DNA of 64,000 nucleotides from contig RBZT01000125.1 in NCBI GenBank assembly GCA_003693705.1, positions 248,001-312,000 on the forward strand, given 5' to 3'. Positions 28,859 to 40,129 of the stretch are shown here, one piece after another. The number at the start of each line of letters is the position of its first letter. Within the stretch, counting starts at the first letter, position 1. Below the pieces are notes generated by a model. The model made no database searches and had not been told where the DNA came from. It saw nothing but the letters and a program-made list of their open reading frames with translations. Source of the DNA: Polymyxa betae (taxonomy: Eukaryota; Endomyxa; Phytomyxea; Plasmodiophorida; Plasmodiophoridae). The translations under genes were made by a program, and so were the position numbers.

Positions 28859-29117
28859 CAGACACCATTACCTGATGATAAGACATTCATTAACATAGTG
28901 AACGAATGAATCATAGAGATGGTTGCGCACCCCCTAAATGTATCACACTCTTCAAAACGGTTCCGATATAAATCATTCTCTGCTACTAAAAGTCGTGGCA
29001 ACAATGTTTTTACATCAATGCTATTAACAATGTTCTTACAACATTGCTATTTCAGTCCAGTTTAGAAGTGGTATTATTTGGAGATTCTCGATGCAATTTG
29101 CGTCATTTGGAATTGCA

Positions 29118-30092
29118 ATGGCATCGTACGCAGCCAAGCTCATACAGAATGTCGACAAAGGCTTATGCGGCGACCCGGAATTCCACGACCCGGCCGAAGT
29201 CGTCGGCGCCCAGGTTCGGCGCCTGGCCGACCTGATTCGTTCCAGTCATCATTGTATCATTCATACAGGCGCCGGAATCTCAACTGCTGCTGGTATCCCG
29301 GATTTCCGAGGGCCTCATGGTTAGACGAATCAGCAGGAAAGTCTCTTCAATCACTGATTACTGTATTCAGGGGTTTGGACACGAGAAAAACAAGGCCTGG
29401 ATCCATTACCTGCAACGTCGTTTGAAGATGCTTTACCGAGTTTCACTCGTATGAAGCATGCCGTCGTTATTCGGAATGATAAATGTGTGATTATGCTTTA
29501 GATAAGGCTATTGCATGTCTTGTTGAACGAGGACACGTGAAGCATGTTGTCAGCCAAAATGTTGATGGGCTGCATATTCGGTCCGGTCTAGCTCGATCAT
29601 GTTTATCGGAGGTTCATGGGACTGCATTTGCTGAATGGTGCGATCGAGTAAGAACCATGTTGTGTTGTTGGTTTGAAATTCCGATATCGGGCTTTACAGT
29701 GCAATCGTGAGTTTCGTACCAATATTCCTGTAGATACTATAGGTCTAAGGAAGACTGGAAACAAGTGCACTGAATGTAGAAATGATCTAAGGGATATGCT
29801 CTGTGATTGGGATAGCGACCTTCCAGAACACGAAGTTGCTACTGCAATCGAGCATCATCGGCAAGCCGATCTATGTATATGTGTGGGTTCAAGCATGAGA
29901 ATACGACCAGCTGGGCTGTGGCCTGAACGAACCATTCGTCGAAATGGGAAATCTGCACCAGGAAAGGTGGTCGTTATCAACCTGCAAAAGACGCACCTTG
30001 ATACGAAGTGCCATTTGCGGTTATTTGCTAAAGCGGACGACGTCTTCACATTGCTGGCAAATGAACTTCAACTGGAAGTTGAACATACATGA
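29118..30092 (+). CDS. SIRT6: SIRT6-like NAD-dependent deacylase
   Basis: Four exons with about 50-nt introns (after GPHG, after FTR/TH, after WCDR). Start ATG 29118 gives MASYAAKLIQ, then DKGLCGDPEFHDP, as in SIRT6. Key motifs: HTGAGISTAAGIPDFRGPHG (NAD loop), SQNVDGLHIRSG (NAD and cofactor pocket), SEVHGTAF with the catalytic His, zinc ligands EWCDRC and NKCTECRND, and the late block CVGSSMRIRPAG. SIRT6 removes acetyl and long-chain acyl groups from histone H3 and acts in chromatin and DNA repair. The protein ends soon after the core (VEHT), so the disordered C-terminal tail of animal SIRT6 is missing. Confidence 0.93.
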
Positions 30093-30262
30093 CCTAAGCC
30101 TTATCGCGAATTTGCTGATCTTGCCACTGAAGCTCACTATTATGCAAAATTATACTTATTCTAAGACGGGAGGAATTCCATATAATGTATATATTCACAT
30201 AATAAAAATGTAAATTGTAGATAAGTTATGGTAGAGCTGCATCAACTTTCAACACTCCAGGT

Positions 30263-30859
30263 TTAGGCCAGCGCGTACGAGGAATAGAATTTTCCACATT
30301 TTGCAGACGACGGGACCCTGAATAGTTCCAGGCGTTGGAAAGGGTTTGAGTTTGGATCCGCATATAGACCCTCAATGTTGCCAGTAACCCGATCAAACAC
30401 GATATAATAAAACCCATCGCTAACATTGTAGTCCACGTCACTGTCAAATTGCAGATCAGCAATCACAATCTTACATTGTTAAGCCACAATCTGACGTTGT
30501 GACATTGACGAAATTGGTTTCTTTCCATCGCATGAAGATATATTGAGACTGTGATAAGAAGTTATTAAGAGCGAGTCGCGAGCGTCTCACTTGCTCGACG
30601 GTACTTTCGCAAGACTGTTCTGCAGAAAATGATTGGAATTTTGTCAACTCATTTAGCTCCGAAGAGAACTCAGAGAGCCTGGTCCAGTGTTCCACTAAAA
30701 ACGGGATGAGGTTGTAATAAACACTTTCAGTGAGTGCATACTATCCGACTTATAAGTGCTGCCCCATTTTCTCGTGATGAAGGAATTATTGATTCCGTCA
30801 ATAATATCCCCTTCCCAGCGACTCAGGACCTGATCTTGTTGCGCTGAAGGAATATCCAT
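30263..30859 (-). CDS. GID4: GID4/Vid24-like substrate receptor of the CTLH/GID E3 ligase
   Basis: Start ATG 30859 (MDIPSAQQDQVL). Introns lie after KSD (before MEHWTRL), after TVEQ, and before DGFYYIVFD. Diagnostic GID4 blocks: YIFMRWKE, FYYIVFDRVTGNIEGLYA and LELFRVP. GID4 is the beta-barrel receptor that binds Pro/N-degrons for the CTLH/GID ubiquitin ligase; in yeast it targets gluconeogenic enzymes. The protein is short (about 150 aa) compared with animal GID4, and the N-terminal part of the barrel is hard to place, so an upstream exon may be missing. Confidence 0.8.
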
Positions 30860-31140
30860 CGCCTAAAATGCATACTCATCAAACGAAGCGTGCGCGATTG
30901 TATTCTTTTACCTCCATGGAGCCCGAAATTTTTCCCTTACATAAATCTATATATTCAACTATCTGTTTCAAACAGTTACAAATCAAGATTGGTAAATTTC
31001 GATCATTGTACCACGCGAACTCCCCATGAATGCATCGTTCTGCTGTTGTTATTTACAGTTTGCCGTCCACTATTCAGGCCTAATCAGCGTGGATTCTTGA
31101 AAGCTGACAATCCAACCGAAAATTCGCTCCTGGATGCAGC

Positions 31141-31305
31141 ATGGAGATGAATGTGCCATATCGGCATCTGCCACAGGCGCAAAGGCCAGCTGGTGACGCC
31201 GGATTAGCTCCCGTGGTTACCGATGGAAAGGCTTCCTCTGCTGTCGTCATCACTTTCGAAATGACATTCGAAACTGGAAGAGGAAAGGCCGCATCCTCCA
31301 CTTAA
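31141..31305 (+). CDS. Small hypothetical open frame, 54 aa
   Basis: ATG 31141, MEMNVPYRHLPQAQ to ASST. No recognised motif. Could be the last exon of a gene whose earlier exons lie in 30890-31140, or chance. Confidence 0.25.
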   Translation: MEMNVPYRHLPQAQRPAGDAGLAPVVTDGKASSAVVITFEMTFETGRGKAASST

Positions 31306-31682
31306 TGTTACATGTTGATGATCACTGATCAGCCTGCTGACAATGCAGAGGAGAGCCACAGCTCTCCACTCTGCTAGTGATCTTTACATGGACTGATAAA
31401 GTGTCGATGATTTTGTTTTATTTCACTTAGACATGTTCACCAGACCACAGCGGAATCGCGTGAGAAATTACTCGGAATGCTTCATCGAAGGCATCGAGAG
31501 CATCGGTCAAATAGATATGGACCTGAATGAGGTTCGTTTTGTTCAAGCACGAGCATTTGTCTTTGTAATGGAGCGAATGGAGCAGACCATCTAGCCGTTG
31601 CAAAAGCTCAATAATCTACCGACTGGTTAATCACTCATTCGATTAATCAGTGAATCGCATTACAGCAAATAACAAGTATAAT

Positions 31683-32456
31683 ATGGACGATAAAGCCTCG
31701 TCCACAGATGAAGGAGGAAATGGACATATAGAGCCTTCTTGGATCGAATTTCCGTCTCGTAGCTCCCAGCGTAGGATACTGACAGTTTGCGATAGGCATT
31801 TCCATATGCCTGATTAATGGCTAGGATGTTAAAATTGTTTTGAATCGGTAAACAATCGACTTACGTGTCAAATGACGATTTAACGCTCGACTTTGCCTTC
31901 CATACTTGTTAGCGTTTATCCTAGTACGCAAGCCTACGCCAACCGGGTAAGAACCGATGCTGTAATGGAAATCGCCAACCTCCGAGGCGCTCCTGAAGGA
32001 TTACTATTGTTCGTGGAACGACTCGTACAAGTTCTTCAGCAACAGCAAATACGGTTGTTTTGTCATGTTTGAGTACATCGATTGTCAGTGAAATACTGTC
32101 AGTGAATTGGAATCATGTTCCTCAGCATAATCCATAAACAAATCACACCTGTTCCGTCGCTGATACTGGCATGAGCATTGCGACAACAATGAGACGCGAT
32201 CTTCAATATCGGCAACAGGACTTTCACCTTTTGCCGAAGCTTCCTATGAATTCCCGAGTTACATTATGCCTTAAGAGAGACAAGTTTCTACATTCAACAA
32301 CAGCAATCCGGTGGCAGACATTCTGCGCTTATGGTAGAGGACGGGTTCAATAATTTGAGGTGGGGTAGTAAGAGCTTCATGGTTCATATTTGCAGCGGAA
32401 GATATTGCAGATTGGTACCGACCAGGTTTTTCATCTCAGATATGATTGTAAAATAA
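31683..32456 (+). CDS. Unresolved multi-exon hypothetical gene
   Basis: Several plus-strand stretches look coding and are bounded by plausible splice sites: MDDKASSTDEGGNG to WIEFPSRSS from ATG 31683; QAYANRVRTDAVMEIANL to LVQVLQQQQ after an AG at about 31926; and FYIQQQQSGGRHSALMVED near 32290-32350. I could not join them in one consistent frame. Helical, Gln-rich composition; no family recognised. Confidence 0.3.
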
Positions 32457-32506
32457 TTGCATGCAAAATATTTAATTTTGATTCAAGATTAGTGAAATAA
32501 CTTAAA

Positions 32507-34312
32507 TCACATTATCAAACAAGAGCCGCCGTCCGGGCGGCGGTCTCCTCCTGCAACGGTTTCGACTTCTAACTGATCGATGGCATTGCCTTTAGAGTCA
32601 TACAGCTTCATAGGTTCGGACGTCTAGTAGCAATAATCAGGTTAATACTATGACGATATGCCCATCATTCTCACCAAATCCTCTGGAGTGACTTTGTCCC
32701 ATGATACATGTTGCGTTACCCCGTCTCTTTCTTCTCTTTCTTCCGGCATTCCTTCTCCAATCCATACATGAACCTCTCCGTACGCTGCTAGTTTCAATTC
32801 ACTTGGAAAACGGAACTCGAATGCGCCACTTTTGAGAATGAACCCATCCATAGCCACTGTATCTCCACAAGAATTTTTGACCAGCAAACAATTGTCAAGT
32901 TGTTCGTTGACACCAAGTTGCAAACTGGGACCCTCAGGTGTCCGTTTAGATCTTTTACGCTTGCGACCCGGCGTTTCAAGACCAAGACGATGTTCTTCTT
33001 CAGAAAGAAGTTCCCTATACTTTTCAATAGTAAGGGCAAGTTGAATCTTGATATCCATCAGATCGTCAAAATCACGTTCCAATCGTTGACATTCTTGACG
33101 TAAACGCTCAATCTCTTTGTCTTTGGCGACAATGATATCCGAATGAGTGAAGTTACGTTCTCGATCGAGTTCTTCGGTGAGCTCTTGGATACGTTTCTCT
33201 TGAACCGCTTTGATATCGCAGAAATTCTGCATTTCTTTTTTCATTTGAGTAACTTGATCCGTCAAAGCCGTTTTCAATTCCCGCAATTCGTCTTCACGAC
33301 GTAAAGCCTCGTCTAGAGACTGCCTCAATTCTGTCAGTTTCGGCATGTAATGCGCTTTGAGCTCTTTGGTGACACGGGTCTTTGAACATCGTAAGAACGA
33401 ATGTTAATAGGGAACGAGATTGCAATCACCTTATCGTCATTACACTGTTTGCGATATTCTTCAACGATTTTACTCAATTGAGTAGAGAACCTGGACTATA
33501 TGAGATTGTATGCAAACATATAATGGGATCGTACTCGCTGCGACAATTATCCTCCGTAATCGCGATTTGAGCTTGGAGCTTGTCGATTGTCTCCTTGAGC
33601 TTCTTGATCTCAGTTTCACTCGCACTGCCAGAAATTGTAAAATCCTGTTCAAGACTTTTACATTTAGCCCGCAATGCAGAAGCTTCATGAGAGGATTTGT
33701 CAGCGCCTTCACGAGCTTCTGCAAGCTGCTCTTCAGCCGATCTCCCTGCAGATTCAGCAACTGAAATTGTTCAGGATCGGAAAGAAGCAAATGAAAACCA
33801 GAAAAACCTTTCAAAGCATGAACAGTTTTTCGAAGCTGATCTTGCAGCTTAGAGTTTTGACCGCGTGCTTCTTCAAGCTGGGACTTCAAACCAGAAACTT
33901 GCTGGTTAAGATCGTTCTGGTATTTCTTTTCATCAGTAAGCTGATCCTTAAGGCGAGTTATGACAGCTTCTTGACGTGACACGCGAATCTGAAGCTCCTC
34001 ACGGGCTGATGCATGCTCGTCTCTTTGCTGACGCATCAGGCGAAGCTGCTCCTCATACTTTTTAGTCTATAAAAACTATCAATACTTCAATACCCACAAG
34101 CAATTTAGAATTTCTACATTGGCATGAATAGCCTGACGTGCTTGCTGTTGGATCTTAGCAAGATCTTTTTCAAAAGCCTCGCGACTGGCATCTTTCGCGC
34201 GCTGTTTCAAGATGTATTTCTCCAACCGGGCATTCAGCTCCTCAAGATTCTTTTGTTCGACGTCGCGCTGCAATCGCACGGGCGACTCGCCGACGACATC
34301 CGCTGCCGTCAT
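32507..34312 (-). CDS. Lamin (metazoan-type intermediate filament protein) with CaaX box
   Basis: Six exons with five phase-consistent introns: 34118-34312, 33808-34066, 33535-33760, 33430-33472, 32675-33379, 32507-32623; 514 aa. The N-terminus has a short head and the coil 1A start EQKNLEELNARLEKYI, close to the intermediate filament helix initiation motif. A long heptad rod follows and ends with DIKIQLALTIEKYRELLSEE, which matches the helix termination motif (IAxYRKLLEGEE). Directly after come GRKRKRSKR, a nuclear localisation signal, and a beta-rich lamin tail domain (LQLGVNEQLDNCLLVKNS, DGFILKSGAFEFRFP, MKLYDSKGNAIDQLEV). The last exon ends Cys-Leu-Ile-Met, a farnesylation CaaX box like the CAIM/CSIM of animal lamins. 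All expected lamin parts are therefore present, shorter than animal lamin B (about 586 aa). It presumably lines the inner nuclear membrane. Confidence 0.9.
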
Positions 34313-35239
34313 GTCAGAGATGAGAGAACGAGGCCGGACGCTACAACGGATGAATGCCGACGATTTAAGACAGTGACTAAAATTTTTGAACAAAAACGAA
34401 ACGACTCTGACACCGCACTTTTGGGGGTATAGACACACAGAGACGGAAACTCTGGAGGGAACCGCATTTTGCTAAAAACGACATATCAACTGTAGTGAAA
34501 GGCGCCAAAACTCAACTTACCATCAGTGTAGAAAAACCGTTTATGCAGTCTTACTCTACATGCATCAGTTCTTCATCCGATTCAGGCGCTGGCTTTCATT
34601 ACCTATGAGAGGATTTCAGCATATCTATTTATCATTTACCAAGCTGGATGGCTGTTGCTTGCTGGGACCGCTAATCTAGACCATTCATCGTTTCGAAACC
34701 CAATCGATCTGACATCACAGATTGCTTAGATCCTTGCCACTTCTGCAGGCGATGTAGGAAGCCTGCTAAAGCAGGAAGCCTGCTCAATGAAGGAAGCCTA
34801 CCTAACTTCTATCAGCTGTTAAACTCTTTCGTAAATCTTAACGAGCCCTCAATTGAACTTCCACTTTAAGTATTTACAGCACAAGCTTAGGTTGAAATCT
34901 TGTCTGCAAACTACAATAAAAACGTTGACCAAATGGTCATTAATCTGAGCGTAGTAATGTCCAGCATTTTTCATGAGAATTTATGTCGTTATTTTGGGAA
35001 CTCACAATTTCCCAAGAGCGATTGTAAAAAGCACTTTTAACTTGAAAGAATAATGCGATATTGAAGAGGTACCCACCATGGAAAAAGTAGAGGATGATAT
35101 GCGACTTGAAGTTCCATAATCAATGACTCGGTCGGGTCGCGCTCCGCCCGCTGTCTGGCATTGACGTTGTCTTCGCCTAGACCGATTTTATCACCATTTT
35201 GTACTCTGGTGAGGTGCTTGCAGGCGTCCTGGGTCTATC
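34313..35239. other. Divergent intergenic region, lamin/ADA3
   Basis: About 930 nt with no supportable gene. Near 34750-34800 the word GGAAGCCT recurs three times in tandem-like fashion (AGGAAGCCTGCT). Promoters for both flanking genes must lie here. Confidence 0.5.
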
Positions 35240-37027
35240 ATGCCGCTTCTCGATCTGGTTGATGATTCTGGCGATGATGCCGATTCGGCTATGGATGTTG
35301 TTTCCATGTCACAGCAGTTGTCGGAACCTCAATTCCCATCTGCATCAACATCACTGTTCGAACTTCATCACCCCCTTCCTGTTCCCAATCTGGAACGAGC
35401 ATGGCAGGCGCCACTGAACGCTCTGGAGTCTGACAAATTCAGGCTGTATATTGAGGAGTTGACTGCTCTTCAGCGATATGCCAGGGCTAGGGCTGCGAAA
35501 CTTCATAAGTATTTAGTAGAAGTTGCCAATGTAACCAACTTTCCTCTGCAGCTTGGTAATTTGATTTGGTATAATTATACGTAAAGATAATCCGGGTTTA
35601 TAGATAAAAGGTATGAGGAGTGGATGGACGTCCTCAGAAACACAGATGTCACTGTTTTAACTGAAGAAGTCAATATGAGTAATCATATCAATTGTCTAAG
35701 ATTCATGTTTAATTTACCTCAGCGCTAGGCGATGCGAATAATATTCTATCGAATGATGACAGTAATTGAGTATCCTATCGCTTTCTATTTGTATTCAATT
35801 GGATGCTCAGATGCCAGTAAAAGGAAACGAGATGAAAAGCGCAGAAGAGATCGTGACAAAAAGAAGTAAAGCCGAACATATTTTTTTCAATATTGCCTCT
35901 GATCGATATCCTCAGGAAAAAGAAAAAGCGCCCAGGAGAAGACGGAAGCGATGCTGCTGTGAAACCGCCAGATTCGCTATGGACATCAACCACTGATTAT
36001 TTTCGCTTCCCTAATGCCGAGGATTTGGAGTTGGTTACCCCGAAAGTGGGATCAGACAGTTCGCTACCACGAAAATCGCTAATTTTGTTGCACTCAGGTC
36101 GATGACTCGCTTTTTGAAGTGCCTCCTTTGGGCCGGCATTTCCCTGATGAATGGAAGATGATCGATGAGACCAGAATACCTCAGAAAAAGAAAAAGAAGA
36201 GCTATCAAACTATCTCCAGGAGATTCCGTCCGAAATCTGATATCATGGCCGTCACTGATATCAATATCCGCAAAGAGATCATTGAGCTCGACAAGCATTT
36301 AAAATCGCAGAAAAGCCTGCAGCAATTGACTCTGTCACGACGCTGTATCGCGGCGATATTTCCTCTGAAGAAGGATATTCGGATTTCGAATCCACTCGAT
36401 TCAAGTTTATGCCCTATAAATTCAGGTGGACAATCTCCTCGCGCAGCAGCGCCCAACTCTGAAGAACCTGTCCCCCCAATGGACACTGTTCCTGATTTCG
36501 CCGAATCGCCCTTTGCTCTTGCTGATAGGTCTCCTGGTCCTGGTACTCCAAAGCAGGTTCCTATCATCAAATCTTTTTTCGAAGAACGTATTCGAATGGA
36601 GTTGAAGTATATTGGGCTTCTTCCCGCTAACAAGGCCAAATGCGCTGACCTCACGAAACCTGAAAATCGACTCGACGATGAGGTTACCATTTATCTTCGG
36701 CATTTGCAAGAACGACTTAAGAACATCAACGCCATCAACGCTAAGAGATGCGCTGCTATACTCCCTAAGGCATCGATAATGGTTGGCCTTGATCGTCTTC
36801 GCGATAGACTCGTTGCATCAGAGAAGAATCTTGAGCAATTGTACAAAACAATGGATACTTCGAGCTGGGATCCTCAGGCGGCTACTGCTGCAATGGAGGA
36901 GCACGAAAAGATTCTACGCGAATGGAAAAGACAAACTGCAGAATGTGGCAACTGTGGAACGTTTTATGTTGCAAAGCCAGAAGCCTTCTCTGGAACCATC
37001 CAGGTACCCAAAAAAGAAACCATATAG
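35240..37027 (+). CDS. TADA3: ADA3-like transcriptional adaptor (SAGA acetyltransferase module)
   Basis: At least four exons. ATG 35240 opens MPLLDLVDDSGDD; helices with TALQRYARARAAK follow. The C-terminal half contains three Ada3 blocks in order: PPLGRHFPDEWKM, IIKSFFEERIRMELKYIGLL, and DDEVTIYLRHLQERLKNINA; the last helix runs RLRDRLVASEKNLEQL. Ada3/Ngg1 links Gcn5 and Ada2 in the SAGA and ATAC histone acetyltransferase modules and works in the nucleus. A Lys-rich stretch (PQKKKKKSY) could aid nuclear import. A late pair CGNCG follows the Ada3 core and is not a standard part of the family. Exon borders between 35560 and 36110 are approximate. Confidence 0.8.
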
Positions 37028-37171
37028 AGGCAGATCACTTGTACAGACATGAATGGGACAATCCAAACCTGAATACCATGCAGTAATGCTGGAAAAGCTA
37101 TTTAGGACTAATTTATAATATAATATTACACTAGGGTAAACAATACAGTGAATAGATTGAACCTGAAAGAG

Positions 37172-38260
37172 TTACGATGAGGATTGCTGGGGATTTGTTG
37201 ACCCATTGGGAATCCACTTCGAAAGAACACTTGTGTTAAATGAACTACATGACGAGCATTTGTGGTAGTAGAAATGGAAGTCAGTCTCTGTTCTGGCCAG
37301 ACAATCATTGCAGAGAAGCTGGGCCCGCATACCCTTGTATTCCGGCGGAATCTCGATGGAATTCACGTAGCTATCAAACATTTCGAAGTGATCCCTTGTG
37401 TCGATAATAGATTTAAGACAAACAGGACATGTGTAGTCGGTAGCAGTATATCTCTTGAAGCAATCCGAATGCATAGCATGACCACACGTCATGAAAATCA
37501 CGGGCTCGACTGAAGTAAACATGAACTCGTGACAGATTGGGCAATTCGATTCCAGTGATCTTTCAATGCATTTGTGGGTATCGAATACGCGCATACTGAT
37601 ACAAGCATTGCAAGCTTGACAGTGTCGAAAGTCCTGCTCAAGCCCTTTCCCTCGTCTACAAAGACCACAATGCTCGCAATGATAGATATCTTTGCTGTCA
37701 TCGTCATCAAAGAATTTGCAATGGTGACAATAGTACTGGGCCAGATTCTGTTCATAGCGATCACAGCTGGAGTTTGAGCAGACAGCCCCGATAGGCATTA
37801 GCGTATTGCAATGCATGCATATCATAGACTGAATGGCATGTCTGTCGATGTTGTGGTCGGATTCCTCGTCATGACAAAGCCTGCAGGTGAAAACCTGCTG
37901 ACAGCACGGCGAAACAATTCTAACCTGTCGAGCATAATGTTTACAGCCTAAGACATCGTCCTTCTGTGAAAAAAACATCAGTAAATAGACTAGCTCCAGT
38001 GAGGGATGACATACATGATAGGATTTCTCTCTAAGGATGTCGACAGAAGAAATACAGCAATCGGCGCCTGTTGATTCATGGGACGGCCCCGTTCTACGAC
38101 CAGTTGCCGATCCCTGAGTGAGCAGCTCCTGCACCAAAATGTTCTTATCTTTGCTGCTCAGCTTCGAGTCGGTCAGGATAGCTCGAATCCTAGCCCGTAA
38201 AGCAGCCTGCTGGTCGATGTCGCTTATGGGCATCGCCGAGCTAGGATCAACGTTATGCAT
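37172..38260 (-). CDS. PIRH2/RCHY1-like CHY-type RING E3 ubiquitin ligase
   Basis: Two exons; an intron of about 51 nt sits between REKSYH and the CHY finger (near 37966-38016) and happens to lack stops. Start at ATG 38260 (MHNVDPSS). Domains in order: CHY zinc finger (LGCKHYARQVRIVSPCC, CRLCHDEE, MICMHCNTL), CTCHY finger (QYYCHHCKFFDDD, YHCEHCGLCRRG, FRHCQACNACIS), RING-H2 (NCPICHEFM, MTCGHAMHSDCF, CPVCLKSI) and a C-terminal zinc ribbon (LLCNDC, HKCSSC). Cys/His ligands all look intact. Relatives (animal PIRH2, plant MIEL1 and CHYR1) ubiquitinate transcription regulators. The 60-residue N-terminal extension is not conserved. Confidence 0.92.
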   Translation of the reverse strand: MHNVDPSSAMPISDIDQQAALRARIRAILTDSKLSSKDKNILVQELLTQGSATGRRTGPSHESTGADCCISSVDILREKSYHVCHPSLELVYLLMFFSQKDDVLGCKHYARQVRIVSPCCQQVFTCRLCHDEESDHNIDRHAIQSMICMHCNTLMPIGAVCSNSSCDRYEQNLAQYYCHHCKFFDDDDSKDIYHCEHCGLCRRGKGLEQDFRHCQACNACISMRVFDTHKCIERSLESNCPICHEFMFTSVEPVIFMTCGHAMHSDCFKRYTATDYTCPVCLKSIIDTRDHFEMFDSYVNSIEIPPEYKGMRAQLLCNDCLARTETDFHFYYHKCSSCSSFNTSVLSKWIPNGSTNPQQSSS

Positions 38261-39041
38261 GGAGGGCGAGCTTGGCAACCGGTCTGAATAAATAGGTCCG
38301 GATGGAGACCACTATCAATAGATGTAACGGATAGGATTAGAAAAGGACAATGTCCTTGGGCCTCTCTCTGGCCCTTCGCTCTCTATCAGGTCAGACCATG
38401 CCATAGAGACTGCGTAGACCGGATCAGACTAATTGACTCGGCCTCGACTTTCACAAAGCACAGCCCTGGCCTAAGCAAGAATGGATCCTTTCGACCAATC
38501 CCACTTAGCGAATTGGTATCTGCAAGGTCACGTCCGCTTTAACTACACCACATGTCAATTACTGGACCAATGACCTATAGTCATGTCGCTTGGTTCGATA
38601 CCGGCGTGGATGCCCACTCAAGCGTGAATTAGGGCCATTCTCGTTTCCATAATTTTACCGCCGTATGTACTTTATCTTCACCAGACCGCCATTTGATATT
38701 GCCATTACGTTATCTTTATGCACAATTAAACTTCTTCGGACTGTAAAATCCCGTTCAAGCGGAAAATGCTATTTGCTTGCGTCGAAACTGTTTCTATAAT
38801 GAAGGAACTGTGGATTCCGCCTTGTAGTCTCAGCTAAGTTGATATGGCCAGTGGAAACCTCAATTTTCATAGAGCGTGTGTCCGATCGGAATTCGCAAAA
38901 ATCACGCAGAATTATCGGACTTTTCTCGGAAAATTGCCGGTGACCCGAGGGAAAATTTCCGGCAAATTTGCATTTCGAATCCTGGACTCCAGTTCCGATC
39001 CTGAAAAATTAACAATCAGAGCAAGTTTTAGCACATTCTAG
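38261..39041. other. Intergenic region with a doubtful mini-ORF
   Basis: 780 nt without a recognised gene. A two-exon open frame of about 29 codons, MDPFDQSHLANWYLQ then MSLGSIPAW, can be read from 38481 with a 54-nt GT-AG intron; it has no supporting motif. TTTTTCGG/CCGGNAAAT words around 38910-38970 form a palindrome-like GGAAAATT...AATTTCC arrangement upstream of the first paralogue. Confidence 0.4.
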
Positions 39042-39796
39042 ATGTCGAACTTATCTGAGCCGTCTCTGATGCTGTCAGAAACCACTAAGGACATGCAGAA
39101 TCTGCCTAGTCAAAACGATGAATCTAACCTGAAATTTAATGGCAACGAAGGAGTCAAGAACCGAGAAGTCCCAGATATCTCGCCGCCAAATTCCAAGCGC
39201 GCGCGAGTTGTCGTAGATGGAGAAACCCTTCGCATACTCTCCGATAGTTATCGGATTCACTTTGCCGAATTCAGCAAAAACAAGAAGAAAGTGACGCAGC
39301 TTATCCCGAACAAAGTCTGGACAAAGGTAAACCCATCATATTGAAACAAATTCAGAGCTGATGGATGTCTCTTTAGGTCTGGGCCGATTATATTCGATCT
39401 TTGGGCGGGCGAGAGCCGGTGGATGAAAAAGCTCTAAAGGCTCGGTTCCGTTCTGTGTTGATAAGTCGTGAATCAAGAGAACACAAGGAAGGCGACGATA
39501 GCGCGAGTAGCGATGGTGACCCGACAATTGAGGAGATTGCTGTTCTGCATTCGATCGAATCCTATGCTGAGGCCATGTCCACCGCCAGCACCAAACTTGC
39601 TACTGAAATTGAAAAGATGAACACCTTGTTACAACGTCAACAAGCAGAGCTAAGCCTCAGATCGCAAGTCGAATCCATGTACGCAGCTGAGAAGTTGAAG
39701 AACGTCAAAATCAACAACTTGCACATCCTTGGGCAATTAGGCATCATCAGCCGCGAGGAAACTGTGGCAAGAGTTAAAGCTGTCATGAGTGAATAA
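39042..39796 (+). CDS. Unrecognised nuclear-looking protein, tandem paralogue A
   Basis: Two exons, 39042-39326 and 39377-39796, with a 50-nt intron; 234 aa. It shares with the next gene the core KRARVVVD, a YRIHFAEFSKNKKKVTQL segment, IPNKVWTK at the splice site, then WADY, an acidic/Ser linker and a C-terminal heptad helix ending KNVKINNLHILGQLG. The basic KKK segment and short helical core suggest a DNA-binding or chromatin role, but I recognise no domain. The phase-0 intron lies at exactly the same codon as in paralogue B. Confidence 0.8.
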
Positions 39797-40129
39797 ACAC
39801 TTCTGCTTGTTATCATCCCTGCTATTATCAACATGACACAAACTACCGAGCCATCGCTCCGGGTCGTTAGAACAATAGCTACAACGAATCAGTCTTGTCG
39901 CTTGAATCATTATTTGACTACGCTGCTGATGAACGATATGACCAAATTGAATGTGAATCATTATGAAAGAAGACGAGACGCATTGTTGGCGACCCTCTCT
40001 CTCATTCAGCTGATGATCTCATGAACTGAATGACAGAATGAGCAATGCTAACGTTACTGAGAAGAGGCCGCACTTCGCGTCTACCTCAATCATAACTTCG
40101 TAGCCACATCATTCCGCATCATCCGTTTG

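Noticed and set aside
38595-38615. GGTTCGATACC resembles a tRNA T-arm loop.
   Set aside because: The flanking bases do not pair into a T stem and no acceptor, D or anticodon stem can be built around it.
38481-38632. Two-exon mini-gene of about 29 codons.
   Set aside because: Too short, no family, and GT-AG pairs of this size are expected by chance here.
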